A stretch of DNA of 64,000 nucleotides from Nostoc linckia FACHB-104 (lineage in GTDB: Bacteria; Cyanobacteriota; Cyanobacteriia; Cyanobacteriales; Nostocaceae): the NCBI RefSeq assembly GCF_014696615.1, contig NZ_JACJQJ010000010.1, positions 1 to 64,000 of the forward strand. Direction: 5' to 3'. Shown here one piece after another: positions 53,564 to 63,521 of the stretch (positions within the stretch are counted from its first letter, which is position 1; every line of letters begins with the position of its first letter). The notes under the pieces are model-generated. The model was not told the DNA's origin. It worked only from the letters and a program-made list of their open reading frames with translations, and did not search any database. Made by a program: the position numbers and the translations under genes.

Positions 53564-53655
53564 TCAATACTTGTCGGTTAAGGGGAAAAAGGGGAATGGG
53601 AAAAGGGAAAGAAAAAACCTTTTCCCCAGTCCCCAGTCCCCAATCCCCAATCACC
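53564..53655. repeat. TCGGTTAAGGGG element, copy 4, with STRR
   Basis: TCAATACTTGTCGGTTAAGG, then GGAAAAAGGGGAATGGGAAA and AAAGGGAAAGAAAAAACC, merging into CCCCAGT/CCCCAAT heptamers next to the cytochrome stop codon. Confidence 0.85.
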
Positions 53656-54207
53656 TCACGGCGAATTCTCCATTTCTGGACTCAACTGACGGAAATTGAA
53701 ATCTGCAGCGCTGGAGTGACAGCTAACACAGCTATTAATTTGTACAGGACGTTGTAACTTGACTTTAGGATGCAAAGCTTTGAAATAACGTGAATTGTTG
53801 ACGCGATAAGGTGTTTCTTCGTCTTTGCGTTGCGGACGGGAAAAAGTTTGCAGATACCGCCAAACTAAAATGCGTGGCGGATCGATTAAAGGCTGTAGTT
53901 GCGCGCCGTAGTGCTGTGAGTCTTCTAGGAGGCTTTTCCAAGTTTGACTGGGTAAAACTTCTGGAGGTATGGGGATGTGACAAGTTGAGCAGTTTTCTAC
54001 ATATAATTCTTGCCCCAGTTTATATTGTTGGGGTACTACGTCAACTGTACCCACTTGTGATGTCGGGGTAGCACCTTGGACGTTGCTAGCTAAGGCTAAC
54101 AGCCAACCCATAGCTAAACTCCAGGCCAATACTACCAAGAGCAAACCCAAAGGTCGGCGTTTGAATTGGCCGCGATCGCGGACTTTCCGCTTCACAAGAT
54201 TTGACAT
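53656..54207 (-). CDS. Membrane-anchored diheme cytochrome c
   Basis: 183 aa. An N-terminal basic stretch and one hydrophobic helix (about 20-45; LGLLLVVLAWSLAMGWLLALA) act as anchor or signal. Haem motifs: C73STCH77 and C160VSCH164, each CxxCH. The region between (LPSQTWKSLLEDSQHYGAQLQPLIDPPRILVWRYLQTFSRP) fits the diheme cytochrome c family (DHC-like). It would be in the lumen/periplasm. Redox partners are unknown. STRRs lie just past the stop codon. Confidence 0.9.
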   Translation of the reverse strand: MSNLVKRKVRDRGQFKRRPLGLLLVVLAWSLAMGWLLALASNVQGATPTSQVGTVDVVPQQYKLGQELYVENCSTCHIPIPPEVLPSQTWKSLLEDSQHYGAQLQPLIDPPRILVWRYLQTFSRPQRKDEETPYRVNNSRYFKALHPKVKLQRPVQINSCVSCHSSAADFNFRQLSPEMENSP

Positions 54208-54348
54208 TCCTCACATTCCCCAATAGTTAAATTCAGCGCTGATCTCACTGTATTGCTCGACGCTCAAATTTTTGCATATGTTCTCCCTGTCTGTGAGATA
54301 TAGATGATTGAGGGCGCAATTTAGATAAATGCTATTTAAGGAATTGCT

Positions 54349-57300
54349 ATGAAATACCATGTTAAATCTCTTACCACTTTTACTTTAATACTTTCTTTAA
54401 TTTGTCCGATCGCAGCAGCAGCTAATCGCAACCCAGCCGTCAAAAATACTTTAGCCCAATCAACAACCACAAAAAATGGACAAGCCCAAGCCAATAGGCT
54501 GTTACAGCAAGGAATTAAACAAGCGAATACTAAACAGCTAGATGCTGCATTGCAGTCTTTACAACAAGCCTTAAATATCTATCAACAAATTAAAGACTCG
54601 GCGGGACAAGGTCAAACTCTGCAAAAATTAGGCGATGTTTATGCTGCTAAAAAAGATAGTAGCAAATCTATTGCTGCCTACGAGCAAAGTTTGGTAATAG
54701 CACGGCAAATTAATAACCGAGATTTAGAAGCTAGAAGTCTGCTGAATTTAGGTGTGGTATACAACAGCATCAAGAAATATGATAAAGCACTAGAGTTTTT
54801 ACCACAGAGTTGGCAAATCGCCCAGAATATTAACAGTCGTGAGTTGCAGTTGCAATCTTTAATTCAGTTATTTGAAGCTTATAATGCTCAAGGTAATACT
54901 GCCAAAGCGCAAGAATATCAACAGCAATTAGCTACTAATTTTGGTGAGGTCATCAAATATGTAGTAGCATTGCAATCTTACAACCAAATATCTGTATTGA
55001 CCCAACAAAAACAATACCAAAAAGCTATTGAACTTGGTCAGCAGGTACTAGAGTTTTTTCAAACAAATAAACTTAATAATGATGATAGTAAATTATTAAT
55101 CAGTTTATCTGGTATCAACGATTCATCAATTAAACCAGAATTGCTGCAAAAAACTCTACAGTTGGCAGTAATGGTACAATTAATTCAAACTTATGATGCT
55201 GTGGCTGACTATCCAAAAATTATCCAGCTTGGTGAACAGTTACTCACATCTGTACGTAATCTGAATGCAGATGAGTGGACAATACTAGCTAATATTTCCG
55301 GTCAGCAACAAAGTAATTCATTGGCAGAATTTAAGAAATTATCGGAAATGGGTGTTTTGTGGTTACTAGCAAAATCACATGACATTTCTGGAGAATACAA
55401 TAAAGCTATTCCCTTGGCGCAACAAGCTATACAAATATCGCGGGAACTGAAAAATCCCGAGTATGAGGCTAATGGATTGCTAACTCTAGCCAGTGCTTCT
55501 AAATCTTTAGCTGTAACCGATGCAGAACATCGTCAGGCTTTGGAATTAGCCGAGCAAGCTTTGAAAATTGCTAAAAACATCAAAAATCCAGAAATTGAAT
55601 CAGATGCTTTGAATGCGATCGCTGATATTTACAGTAATTTAGATGAATACCAAAAAACTATTGAGTTTGCTTCTAAGAGTTTAGAACTTGCTAAAAAAAG
55701 CCAAGATCCGGCTGCAACTGTCAAACCATTATTAACATTATCTAGTACTTATATCAGTTTAGGAAACTATCAAAAATCTAGCGAATTATCTCAAGAAGCA
55801 TTAACTATTGCTCGCAAGATTAAGCAAATTCCTCTAATTGAAGCAACATCTATGTTGTATTGGACTTTTAACCAGTTTATTCAAGGAGACTATCAAAAGA
55901 CTATTGCTTCGTCGCAAGAAGGGTTAAATTTAGTACCTCAGATTAATATCCCCTATTACCAACAACAATTTTTGATGTTGAACAATCTATTTTTAGGAAT
56001 TGGGTATGGGGGATTAAATGATAATCAAAAAGCCCTAGACTACATTCAAAAAAGTGTACAAATAGCAAGAAATGCTCAAGATGCCAAATCAGAAGCGCAA
56101 ATGCTGGTATATTTAGGCGGGTTTTATCGAAGGGCGAAACAATACCAGCAAGGAATTGATGCATATAACCAAGCTGCTACTATTGCTGATAAATTAAATT
56201 ATTCTGGTAATCGAGCTATATTATATGCAGGTTTGGCGAGAATTTATCGAGACTTAAAGCAACAAACAACAGCGATTGCTTATTATCAAAAAGCAATTAA
56301 TGATATTGAGAAAGTTCGGGAGAAAAATCGGGGGCTTTCTCGTGATCTACAAACATCTTTTCTGCAATCTGTGCAAGATGCGGATCGGACGAATATTGCT
56401 GACATCTATCGTGAATATGCTAACTTATTACTGTCTCAAAATCGCAGTTTAGAAGCTAGCCAAGTTTTAGAACTGTTGAAGGTACAAGAATTAAGCGAAT
56501 TTACGAATAATAACAGAGTTGCGAATCTTCCCAAGCCAATGGGTCAAACTCCTACTGAAGCCAAGCTGATTAAAAATTATGGGAGTTTGATTGCTTTTGG
56601 ACAAAAATTTGATGAATGTCAAAAGAATAATTGCGGGGAGAAAACGAAATTAGCAGATGAACGAGATGCTTTAATTTCTGAGTTTAATCAGAAAATTGAA
56701 AATTTAGAGAAAAATGTGCGCGATCGCCTCTCAAAAGACAGAGGTAATCTTGATACCCAAGACCTGAGAAGTATAGGCAAGAAAATTGTCGAATCGCAAC
56801 CAGGAACAGTGTTAATTAATGTGTTTGTGGTAGAAGATAAAACTTGGTTGTTGTGGGTATCGAAAGGAGGTGTGGTTAAAAGTGTAGAAGTCTCTGTAGG
56901 TGAGCCAAAAATTAGAGAGACAGTGAATAAATTCCGCAAATTGCTGCAAAATCCTAGTTCTGATATTAATGAAGTCAAAGCAACCGGGAAACAACTCTAT
57001 GATTGGTTAATTAAACCACTAGAACCAGAGTTAAAAGCCAATAAAATTGAAAATTTGGTATTTTCTTTGGATCGTGCAGCACGTTATATACCCATTAGTG
57101 CCTTATTTGATGGTAAGCAATATCTAGTAGAAAACTATAATATTTCTACCGTGCTATCTGCTGGCTTAACAGATACAGATTCGCGCCTTCCGGCTGGAAC
57201 CGCCAATACCAAAGTTTTAGGCTTAGGTTTATCTAAAGCTGTTCCCGGATTTAATGCTTTACCTAATGTCCCCGCAGAATTAGATGCAATTATTCGCCAA

Positions 57301-57915
57301 AAGCCTAGCGATAAAAATGGAATTTATCCTGGTCAAGAATATCTCAATCAGGCATTTGATTATCGGACTTTACGCGATAATCTCAAAGGTCATAATATTT
57401 TGCACATTGCTACACATGGCGTATTTGTTCCAGGAAAACAAGATGATTCTTATTTAGTCTTAGGGACTGGGGAAAAATTGCCAATTCCCAAAATTGATAA
57501 TTTGGAAGATTTAAGTGATGTGCATTTGGTAGTGCTTTCTGCTTGTGAAACTGCACTGGGTGAAACAGCAAAAGACGGTTTAGAAATCCCTGGTGTTAGC
57601 TTTTATTTTCTCAACCGTCGTGCGAAGGCTGTTATGGCTTCTTTATGGCTGGTGGATGATGCTAGCACTAGTTTACTAATGCAACAATTTTATGCAAACT
57701 TAGCGAAAGATAGCCACCCAACAAAAGCCCAAGCTTTGCGTCAAGCGCAACTGAGTTTATTGCGTAGTAATAGTTCTGCAAACAGCAATGTTGAACGAGG
57801 TGCGATTAATGTCGAAGCAGTACCAGGCGCACCGACAACACCAAAAAGAAATCTTACTAACTTTACACATCCTTATTATTGGGCACCATTTATTTTGATG
57901 GGTAATGGCTGGTAA
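54349..57915 (+). CDS. Secreted TPR-CHAT protease-like protein
   Basis: 1188 aa. Signal peptide (FTLILSLICPIAAAANR). About 14 TPR units (about 45-690, e.g. GQGQTLQKLGDVYAAKKDSSKSIAAYEQSLVIARQ), a coiled region (about 740-800), then a CHAT domain (about 850-1185) with His1023 (ILHIATHGVF) and Cys1066 (VVLSACETALGE). This is the separase-like clostripain-fold family common in cyanobacteria. The export signal means it acts in the periplasm or outside, unlike the cytosolic caspase-CHAT protein at 11785. Monocistronic; ends ..WAPFILMGNGW as in most of the family. Confidence 0.93.
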   Translation: MKYHVKSLTTFTLILSLICPIAAAANRNPAVKNTLAQSTTTKNGQAQANRLLQQGIKQANTKQLDAALQSLQQALNIYQQIKDSAGQGQTLQKLGDVYAAKKDSSKSIAAYEQSLVIARQINNRDLEARSLLNLGVVYNSIKKYDKALEFLPQSWQIAQNINSRELQLQSLIQLFEAYNAQGNTAKAQEYQQQLATNFGEVIKYVVALQSYNQISVLTQQKQYQKAIELGQQVLEFFQTNKLNNDDSKLLISLSGINDSSIKPELLQKTLQLAVMVQLIQTYDAVADYPKIIQLGEQLLTSVRNLNADEWTILANISGQQQSNSLAEFKKLSEMGVLWLLAKSHDISGEYNKAIPLAQQAIQISRELKNPEYEANGLLTLASASKSLAVTDAEHRQALELAEQALKIAKNIKNPEIESDALNAIADIYSNLDEYQKTIEFASKSLELAKKSQDPAATVKPLLTLSSTYISLGNYQKSSELSQEALTIARKIKQIPLIEATSMLYWTFNQFIQGDYQKTIASSQEGLNLVPQINIPYYQQQFLMLNNLFLGIGYGGLNDNQKALDYIQKSVQIARNAQDAKSEAQMLVYLGGFYRRAKQYQQGIDAYNQAATIADKLNYSGNRAILYAGLARIYRDLKQQTTAIAYYQKAINDIEKVREKNRGLSRDLQTSFLQSVQDADRTNIADIYREYANLLLSQNRSLEASQVLELLKVQELSEFTNNNRVANLPKPMGQTPTEAKLIKNYGSLIAFGQKFDECQKNNCGEKTKLADERDALISEFNQKIENLEKNVRDRLSKDRGNLDTQDLRSIGKKIVESQPGTVLINVFVVEDKTWLLWVSKGGVVKSVEVSVGEPKIRETVNKFRKLLQNPSSDINEVKATGKQLYDWLIKPLEPELKANKIENLVFSLDRAARYIPISALFDGKQYLVENYNISTVLSAGLTDTDSRLPAGTANTKVLGLGLSKAVPGFNALPNVPAELDAIIRQKPSDKNGIYPGQEYLNQAFDYRTLRDNLKGHNILHIATHGVFVPGKQDDSYLVLGTGEKLPIPKIDNLEDLSDVHLVVLSACETALGETAKDGLEIPGVSFYFLNRRAKAVMASLWLVDDASTSLLMQQFYANLAKDSHPTKAQALRQAQLSLLRSNSSANSNVERGAINVEAVPGAPTTPKRNLTNFTHPYYWAPFILMGNGW

Positions 57916-58253
57916 GAAACTAAATTGAACAAAAGCATTGTTACTGGCTACAAACTGAGTAACCCTGTATTCGCTATTGTTATAACCCGACTCAAAAGGG
58001 GAAGACTAGACCTAAGTAATTAGGTGCGATTAAATCAAACTATGTAATACCAATTCAGAATTAAGAAAGCCAGATTTACCAATGCTTTGGGAGTTTGCAT
58101 CTTGTGTGTGATTGGTATAAAAGGGGCTAAAAAGCAAGGTAAAAGGGTCAAGTTTGACCTTTTATTACTACCCTTTACCCTTCTGAATATAGTGATGATT
58201 TATTTTCACTGACTCACTTAAATGTGTGTATATCCTCACTGCTTAGAAATAAA
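57916..58253. other. Intergenic region with TAATACCAATT repeat
   Basis: 338 bp. TAATACCAATTCAGAATTAAG (58046 onward) faces TGATTGGTATAA (58109-58120), an imperfect inverted pair related to words at 14835 and 40225. AAGGTAAAAGGGTCAAG / CTTTACCC tracts follow. No gene. Confidence 0.5.
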
Positions 58254-58859
58254 ATGCAACCCCAACTTACTGCTGTGCTATTGATTGGTTTTCAAAATGA
58301 CTACTTTGCTGCTGATGGGATTCTACATAATGTAATTGAGGAATCTTCAAGAGCTACCAAAGTATTAGAAAATACTGTTGAGCTTGTACAATGTTTGGTG
58401 CAAACTCCAGTATTACTGATTGCGACACCAATTTTTTTTACGCTAAACTATCAGGAATTGGTTGAACCTGTGGGAATTCTCAAAACTATTAAGGAAGTTG
58501 GGGCTTTTCAAGTTGGTACCAAAGGTTCGCAAATGATTGATGAGTTGTTACCCTTTCGTAGCCAAATTCTCGAAGTCCCTGGGAAACGAGGATTTAATGC
58601 TTTTGTTAATACAAATTTAGACGATATTCTTCAAGAGAAAGAGATTTCTCATGTAGTTTTGGCTGGTGCTGTTACTTCAGTTTGTATTGATTCTACAGGT
58701 CGTTCTGCTCATGAAAAAGGCTATCAGGTAACAGTTTTGTCTAATTGTACCTCTGCTCGCACTGTGTTTGAGCAGGAATTTTATCATACTCACGTCTTCC
58801 CCTTGTACGCGGATACAATCAACCACACGGAATTACTTCAACGTTTAGCCACAGTATAA
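58254..58859 (+). CDS. Isochorismatase-like cysteine hydrolase
   Basis: 201 aa from ATG 58254 (MQPQLTAVLLIGFQNDYFAADG); the upstream in-frame start at 58224 has no support. Catalytic triad of the family: Asp16 (FQNDYF), a Lys in the GKRGFNAFVNTNLDDIL segment and the Cys in AGAVTSVCIDSTGRSAHEKGY. Hydrolyses amides or vinyl ethers; the substrate is unknown. The TAA stop overlaps the next gene's ATG by one base (TAATG), so translation of the kinase is coupled to it. Confidence 0.9.
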   Translation: MQPQLTAVLLIGFQNDYFAADGILHNVIEESSRATKVLENTVELVQCLVQTPVLLIATPIFFTLNYQELVEPVGILKTIKEVGAFQVGTKGSQMIDELLPFRSQILEVPGKRGFNAFVNTNLDDILQEKEISHVVLAGAVTSVCIDSTGRSAHEKGYQVTVLSNCTSARTVFEQEFYHTHVFPLYADTINHTELLQRLATV

Positions 58860-60199
58860 TGTCAGATTTCAACAATGAATTGCATACCCAAATTCAGTAC
58901 AGTTTGATAGAGAAATTGTCTGAATCTGAACGGCGTTACCGGGAATTGGTGGATAGTCTGCGCGAAATTGTGTTTAAATGCGATCGCTTAGGTAATGTCA
59001 AATTCCTTAACCAGGCTTGGGCTAAAACCCTTGGCTATCAGGTAGCAGATGTTATCGGTAGCCCATTAAGCAATTTCATTGACGCAGATGATCGGCACTT
59101 ATGGCAAGCAACTATAGAAAAGCTGCAAACTGGAGTTGAAGCCTGTCAAGAACTCCGCTTTCACCATCAAACTGGTGTGATTGTGTGGCTGGAACTGTCT
59201 ATTCAACCTTGTGATGAATCTGAATTCTCGGGTTCACTGATCCATATTAAGGATCGTAAGCAAGCGGAAGTATTACTGAAGCAAACGAATGAAGAACTGG
59301 AAGCTAGAGTAGAACAACGCAATACTGAGCTAATTCAAGCTAACCAGGAATTAAAATTAACTTTAGAGAAACTCAAATATACTCAGGCTCAATTAGTACA
59401 AACTGAAAAAATGTCGAGTCTGGGACAATTAGTAGCAGGGATTGCTCACGAAATTAATAATCCAGTTAACTTTATTTATGCCAATCTTACCTATGCATCA
59501 GAGTATACAGAAGTATTATTCCAAATTTTAGAACTTTACGAGCAAGCTTATCCAGTTCCACCGCTACATATTCAAGAAGCAATTAAACATTTTGATTTAG
59601 AATTTATTCAAAAAGACCTAGTAAAGCTGTTGCAGTCGATGCAAGCAGGTAGCGATCGCATTCGAGAAGTTGTACTATTGTTACGAAATTTTTCCCGGTT
59701 GGATGAAGCAGAAATCAAAAATGTTGATATTCACGTCGGTATGGATCACACAATTACATTACTGCGTCATCGCCTCACAACCAATTCGGGAATGATGGTA
59801 ATTCAAGTAGTTAAGGATTATGGCACAATTCCCCTAGTAAAGTGCTATCCTGCCCAACTGAATCAAGTATTCATGAATATTATTAATAATGCTATTGATG
59901 CTTTACTAGAGGCAATTAAGCAATCTCAACTGTTCCTTCCTACAATCTGGATTAGTACAGAAATCATTGATGAAGTTTGGCTGAATATTCGCATTAAAAA
60001 CAATGGTTTGCCTATTCCTGAATGTGTAATGCCGAAAATCTTCGATCCGTTCTTTACAACCAAGCCTGTGGGTAAGGGAATTGGACTTGGTTTATTTGTT
60101 AGCTATCAAATTGTCGTAGAAATGCACCAAGGTAAACTAACCTACTTCTCTTTGCCAAACCAAGAAACAGAATTCTGCATCCAAATTCCCATTTTGTAA
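58859..60199 (+). CDS. PAS-containing sensor histidine kinase
   Basis: 446 aa, no membrane segment. PAS/PAC domain (about 22-140; YRELVDSLREIVFKCDRLGNVKFLNQAW), coiled coil (about 140-185), dimerisation/His domain with His197 (LGQLVAGIAHEINNPVNF), then an ATPase domain with the N box NIINNAIDALLEA, and a G box near GKGIGLGLFVSYQIV. The ATPase G1 region (IRIKNNGLPIP) has Asn-Asn where D-x-G is usual, so ATP binding may be altered. Coupled (TAATG) to the isochorismatase-like gene, a fixed pairing that suggests a shared pathway. No receiver nearby. Confidence 0.9.
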   Translation: MSDFNNELHTQIQYSLIEKLSESERRYRELVDSLREIVFKCDRLGNVKFLNQAWAKTLGYQVADVIGSPLSNFIDADDRHLWQATIEKLQTGVEACQELRFHHQTGVIVWLELSIQPCDESEFSGSLIHIKDRKQAEVLLKQTNEELEARVEQRNTELIQANQELKLTLEKLKYTQAQLVQTEKMSSLGQLVAGIAHEINNPVNFIYANLTYASEYTEVLFQILELYEQAYPVPPLHIQEAIKHFDLEFIQKDLVKLLQSMQAGSDRIREVVLLLRNFSRLDEAEIKNVDIHVGMDHTITLLRHRLTTNSGMMVIQVVKDYGTIPLVKCYPAQLNQVFMNIINNAIDALLEAIKQSQLFLPTIWISTEIIDEVWLNIRIKNNGLPIPECVMPKIFDPFFTTKPVGKGIGLGLFVSYQIVVEMHQGKLTYFSLPNQETEFCIQIPIL

Positions 60200-60287
60200 G
60201 AAGGATGAAGGATGAAGTAAAGTGTAAGGTGGTAGTCGTTATCAGTATGGTTTAAACAAAAGATTTGGTCGTGTTTACTCTACAAAT

Positions 60288-60312
60288 AATGACCAATGAC
60301 CAATGACCAATT
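60288..60312. repeat. STRR (AATGACC)n
   Basis: AATGACC in three tandem copies and a partial, upstream of rlmN. Confidence 0.85.
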
Positions 60313-60366
60313 TCAAACATAAACGGTAGGATAGAGATTCAGCATCCATTTGTGATTGATTAATTT

Positions 60367-61461
60367 ATGTCTGCTACGCCGCTTGTATCTCAGGTTGACT
60401 CACCCAACTCAGAAAAGTTAGAAAATATCCCGCCTCTACTAGGTGCGTCTGTTACCGAGTTAACTGCTTGGGTACAACAGCAAGGACAACCTGGTTATCG
60501 AGGTAAGCAGCTGCATGATTGGATTTATCACAAAGGCGTGCGATCGCTTGCTGATATTACTGTCTTTCCTAAACAATGGCGTACGGATTTAGCAGAAATT
60601 CCTATTGGACGTTCTAAAATACATTATCGTTCTGAAGCACGGGACGGCACAGTTAAGTATTTATTGCAACTGTCCGACGGGCAAATTATCGAAACTGTTG
60701 GGATTCCCAGTTATGGGAAAGGTGGAGAAATTTCCACAACCCGGTTAACAGTCTGCGTCTCTACTCAAGTGGGTTGTCCGATGGCGTGTGATTTCTGCGC
60801 TACGGGGAAAGGCGGCTATAAGCGCAACTTAGCCAGACATGAAATTGTCGATCAGGTGTTAACTGTACAAGAAGATTTTCAGCAGCGAGTAAGTAATGTA
60901 GTATTCATGGGATTGGGCGAACCGTTGCTAAATACGGAGAATGTATTAGCCGCCCTAAAATCCCTGAATCAAGATGTGGGAATTGGACAGCGATCGCTAA
61001 CTGTTTCTACAGTGGGTATTCGCGATCGCATTCGTCAGTTAGCCCAACACCATCTCCAAATTACTCTCGCTGTGAGTCTCCACGCACCTAACCAAGCACT
61101 AAGAGAACAACTAATACCCAGCGCCCGCCCTTATCCTTTAGAAGATTTATTAGCAGAATGTCGGGAATATGTGGAAATTACTGGTCGCCGTGTAACTTTT
61201 GAATATATTCTGCTGGCTGGTGTCAACGATTTACCAGAACACGCTTTGCAATTAGCCAAATGCTTGCGGGGTTTCCAAAGCCATGTCAATTTAATTCCCT
61301 ACAATCCCATTCAAGAAGTAGATTACAAACGCCCCAGTAGCGATCGCATTCAAGCCTTCCTCAATGTGCTTCAGCAACAAAATATTGCGGTTAGTGTCCG
61401 CTATTCTCGTGGTTTAGATGCTGATGCTGCTTGTGGACAACTTAGAGCCAGTAAATCATGA
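60367..61461 (+). CDS. rlmN: 23S rRNA/tRNA (adenine-C2) methyltransferase RlmN
   Basis: 364-aa radical SAM enzyme that methylates A2503 of 23S rRNA and A37 of some tRNAs. [4Fe-4S] cysteines Cys137, Cys141 and Cys144 in [20 protein letters not shown]; the mechanistic Cys356 in DADAACGQL near the C-terminus. [12 protein letters not shown] and [12 protein letters not shown] are typical. Length normal. Monocistronic; AATGACC heptamers lie upstream (60288-60312). Confidence 0.97.
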   Translation: MSATPLVSQVDSPNSEKLENIPPLLGASVTELTAWVQQQGQPGYRGKQLHDWIYHKGVRSLADITVFPKQWRTDLAEIPIGRSKIHYRSEARDGTVKYLLQLSDGQIIETVGIPSYGKGGEISTTRLTVCVSTQVGCPMACDFCATGKGGYKRNLARHEIVDQVLTVQEDFQQRVSNVVFMGLGEPLLNTENVLAALKSLNQDVGIGQRSLTVSTVGIRDRIRQLAQHHLQITLAVSLHAPNQALREQLIPSARPYPLEDLLAECREYVEITGRRVTFEYILLAGVNDLPEHALQLAKCLRGFQSHVNLIPYNPIQEVDYKRPSSDRIQAFLNVLQQQNIAVSVRYSRGLDADAACGQLRASKS

Positions 61462-61501
61462 TGTGCAAGACAATGCAAAATTAAAAGCTTTTGATGAATT
61501 T

Positions 61502-61624
61502 AGGACTTACGCAAGTGTCACTTTTTTTTCGTTTAGGCTGTCAAGAGTCAAAAGTCCAAAAAACCTGAATTTTTGACCCTTGACTCTTAAACCAGAAGAT
61601 TAGTGTAAAAGTTGGGTAAGTCCT
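61502..61624. mobile_element. MITE-like element AGGACTTACGCAA, copy B
   Basis: 123 bp from AGGACTTACGCAA (61502) to TTGGGTAAGTCCT (ending 61624). The interior shares GTGTCACTTTTTTTTCG and GTCAAGAGTC/TTGACTC words with copy A (30740). No coding capacity. It lies 40 bp past the rlmN stop. Confidence 0.75.
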
Positions 61625-61725
61625 GGAATTATCTTTTTAATAAAAGCTAATATCAAACTCCTAAAAATTGTAGACTTGCCTAAAGTTATTCAGAGGTAAA
61701 TATATTTTAGGAACTACGTTTATAA

Positions 61726-61767
61726 AATTGTGGGGCGGTGATTCCAAATAATCACCGCCCCACAATT
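61726..61767 (-). terminator. Strong terminator hairpin of the fasciclin gene
   Basis: Perfect 18-bp stem AATTGTGGGGCGGTGATT (61726-61743) / its complement (61750-61767) with a 6-nt loop. On the minus strand it follows the fasciclin stop codon by about 25 bp and runs into TTTTATAAAC. It could also stop read-through from rlmN on the other strand. Confidence 0.8.
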
Positions 61768-61791
61768 AATATTGTCTATTTCCGCGTTTGC

Positions 61792-62193
61792 TTACGCAGG
61801 AATCAACACTGTGTCAATTATGTGAATAACACCGTTATCAGCAGCAACATCTGGTTTTGCAACAGTGGCATTATTTACCTTAACGCCATTAGAAGCGTCA
61901 ATTTTCACGTTGCTTCCTTCAACCGTGGTAGCTGACTTTAGCTTAACCACATCTGCTGACAATACCTTGCCTGAAACAACATGATAAGTCAGAATTTTCT
62001 TAAGCTTAGGAATGTCTTTTAACAGTGCGTCCACTGTGCCTTCTGGAAGCTTAGCAAATGCTTCATCAGTAGGTGCAAAAACAGTAAATGGCCCAGCACC
62101 TTTGAGAGTATCTACCAAATTAGCAGCTTTGATTGCAGCAACTAGGGTATTGAAAGATCCAGCATTAACAGCGGTATCAATAATGTCAGCCAA
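61792..62193 (-). CDS. Fasciclin (FAS1) domain protein
   Basis: 133 aa, a single FAS1 domain: [25 protein letters not shown]1 box [17 protein letters not shown], the central [11 protein letters not shown], and H2 box [13 protein letters not shown]. No signal peptide is visible, so either it is cytosolic or the export route is unusual. FAS1 proteins mediate adhesion in many organisms; the role of such short cyanobacterial forms is unclear. Monocistronic with its own strong terminator. Confidence 0.95.
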   Translation of the reverse strand: MADIIDTAVNAGSFNTLVAAIKAANLVDTLKGAGPFTVFAPTDEAFAKLPEGTVDALLKDIPKLKKILTYHVVSGKVLSADVVKLKSATTVEGSNVKIDASNGVKVNNATVAKPDVAADNGVIHIIDTVLIPA

Positions 62194-62942
62194 GTTTTTT
62201 ACCTAGTGAGCTTTTAATCTATATATTCAATGTAGCGTACTTTTTAATAAAAAGTATTTGCTGTTACAGATTTGGATTAATCAATTTCATCAGGAAAGAT
62301 AACTTACAGAGTTTATTTTATACAAAAAATATAAATTTAAATTTGATTTTTTACTTCTATATTAAATTTATTCCCAAATACTAACAGAATATTTTGAGTA
62401 GTCCTAAACCGTCAATCCTGCTTTCTCGTGGCTTTATAGCTTCAGATGGAATGGAATTAGGAAATAAAGTCAGTATTTTTAAATCCCTCAGTACTCTGAT
62501 TGCAGAAAATTGGAATTAAAAATTTATTTTGCCAATTTTTATGCCAAAAAATAAATTATTTCAATATATACCAATATTTTTTCTAACTCATCAAATGTAA
62601 TTACTTAGTATTTAAATAATTAAAAGGTACATGAAATTCAGTATTTCATCAAGCTGAACTCAGGGTTTTTATTTATATAAAATTTTTAAAAAATATAACT
62701 GCTATACTATAAATATGAACCAAAAATACTACGTAAAAGGCAGCCAAGATGGATGCCCAAAAAATTTTAAAGGTATATACAGCCAAGTAAATAAATTGGA
62801 ATCAGGCAGATTTGGGAGAATCAGCTAGATGAATTTCAACCTTTAAATAATAGCTTTGCTTCACCATAATAGGTAAGCAATTCCTAGAATTTTCATAGAG
62901 TACACCGAACACATCGTTTCTTTTCATCAAGGAGTATTTATC
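62194..62942. other. AT-rich gap before the phycobiliprotein gene
   Basis: 749 bp, very AT-rich, with no gene or clear repeat. TTTTCATCAAGGAGTATTTATC at the right end provides the AAGGAG ribosome-binding site of the phycobiliprotein gene. The length suggests a long leader or remote promoter. Confidence 0.55.
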
Positions 62943-63428
62943 ATGAGCCTGATACTAAATTCAATTATTAGTGCAGATATGGAAGCTCGCTATCTTAGCC
63001 CTGGTGAACTAGAACCAATTAAGAGTTTTATTAAGAGTGGTGAACGCCGTCTGCGCCTTGTTCAAGTTTTAAATGAAAATCGGGAAACTATTATTAAACA
63101 ATCTGGAAACCAGCTGTTTCAAAAGCGCCCAGATATTATCTCTCCTGGTGGTAATGCTTATGGACAGGAGATGACAGCAACTTGTCTACGAGACATGGAT
63201 TATTACCTACGCTTGATTACTTACGGTATTGTAGCTGGTGATTCTACACCACTTAACGATATTGGAATCAGTGGTGCGCGTGCAATGTATAAGTCTCTTG
63301 GTACTCCAACTGAAGCTGTTTGTGAAGGTATCAAGGCAATGAAAACTGTTGCTACCTCAATGGTATCCAGCGAAGATGCAAAGGAATTAAGTAATTACTT
63401 CGACTACTTAATTGCTGGACTCCAGTAG
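62943..63428 (+). CDS. Allophycocyanin alpha-like phycobiliprotein
   Basis: 161 aa, standard phycobiliprotein length. The chromophore Cys81 lies in [36 protein letters not shown] and ARYLSPGEL are characteristic of ApcA rather than ApcD. It differs from canonical ApcA in helix X/Y and the C-terminus ([10 protein letters not shown]..., [26 protein letters not shown] region). No apcB follows, so it is a stand-alone paralogue (ApcA2-like). Strong AAGGAG before the ATG. It may form altered allophycocyanin in special conditions; this is inference. Confidence 0.92.
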   Translation: MSLILNSIISADMEARYLSPGELEPIKSFIKSGERRLRLVQVLNENRETIIKQSGNQLFQKRPDIISPGGNAYGQEMTATCLRDMDYYLRLITYGIVAGDSTPLNDIGISGARAMYKSLGTPTEAVCEGIKAMKTVATSMVSSEDAKELSNYFDYLIAGLQ

Positions 63429-63521
63429 GGTAATAGGTTTCAATTTAGCTTGCTCAAAGCCTGGCTAGAGATGTACATCATCCTATAGCGACTTTATTTA
63501 TTACTAGAAGGGAGATTCATA

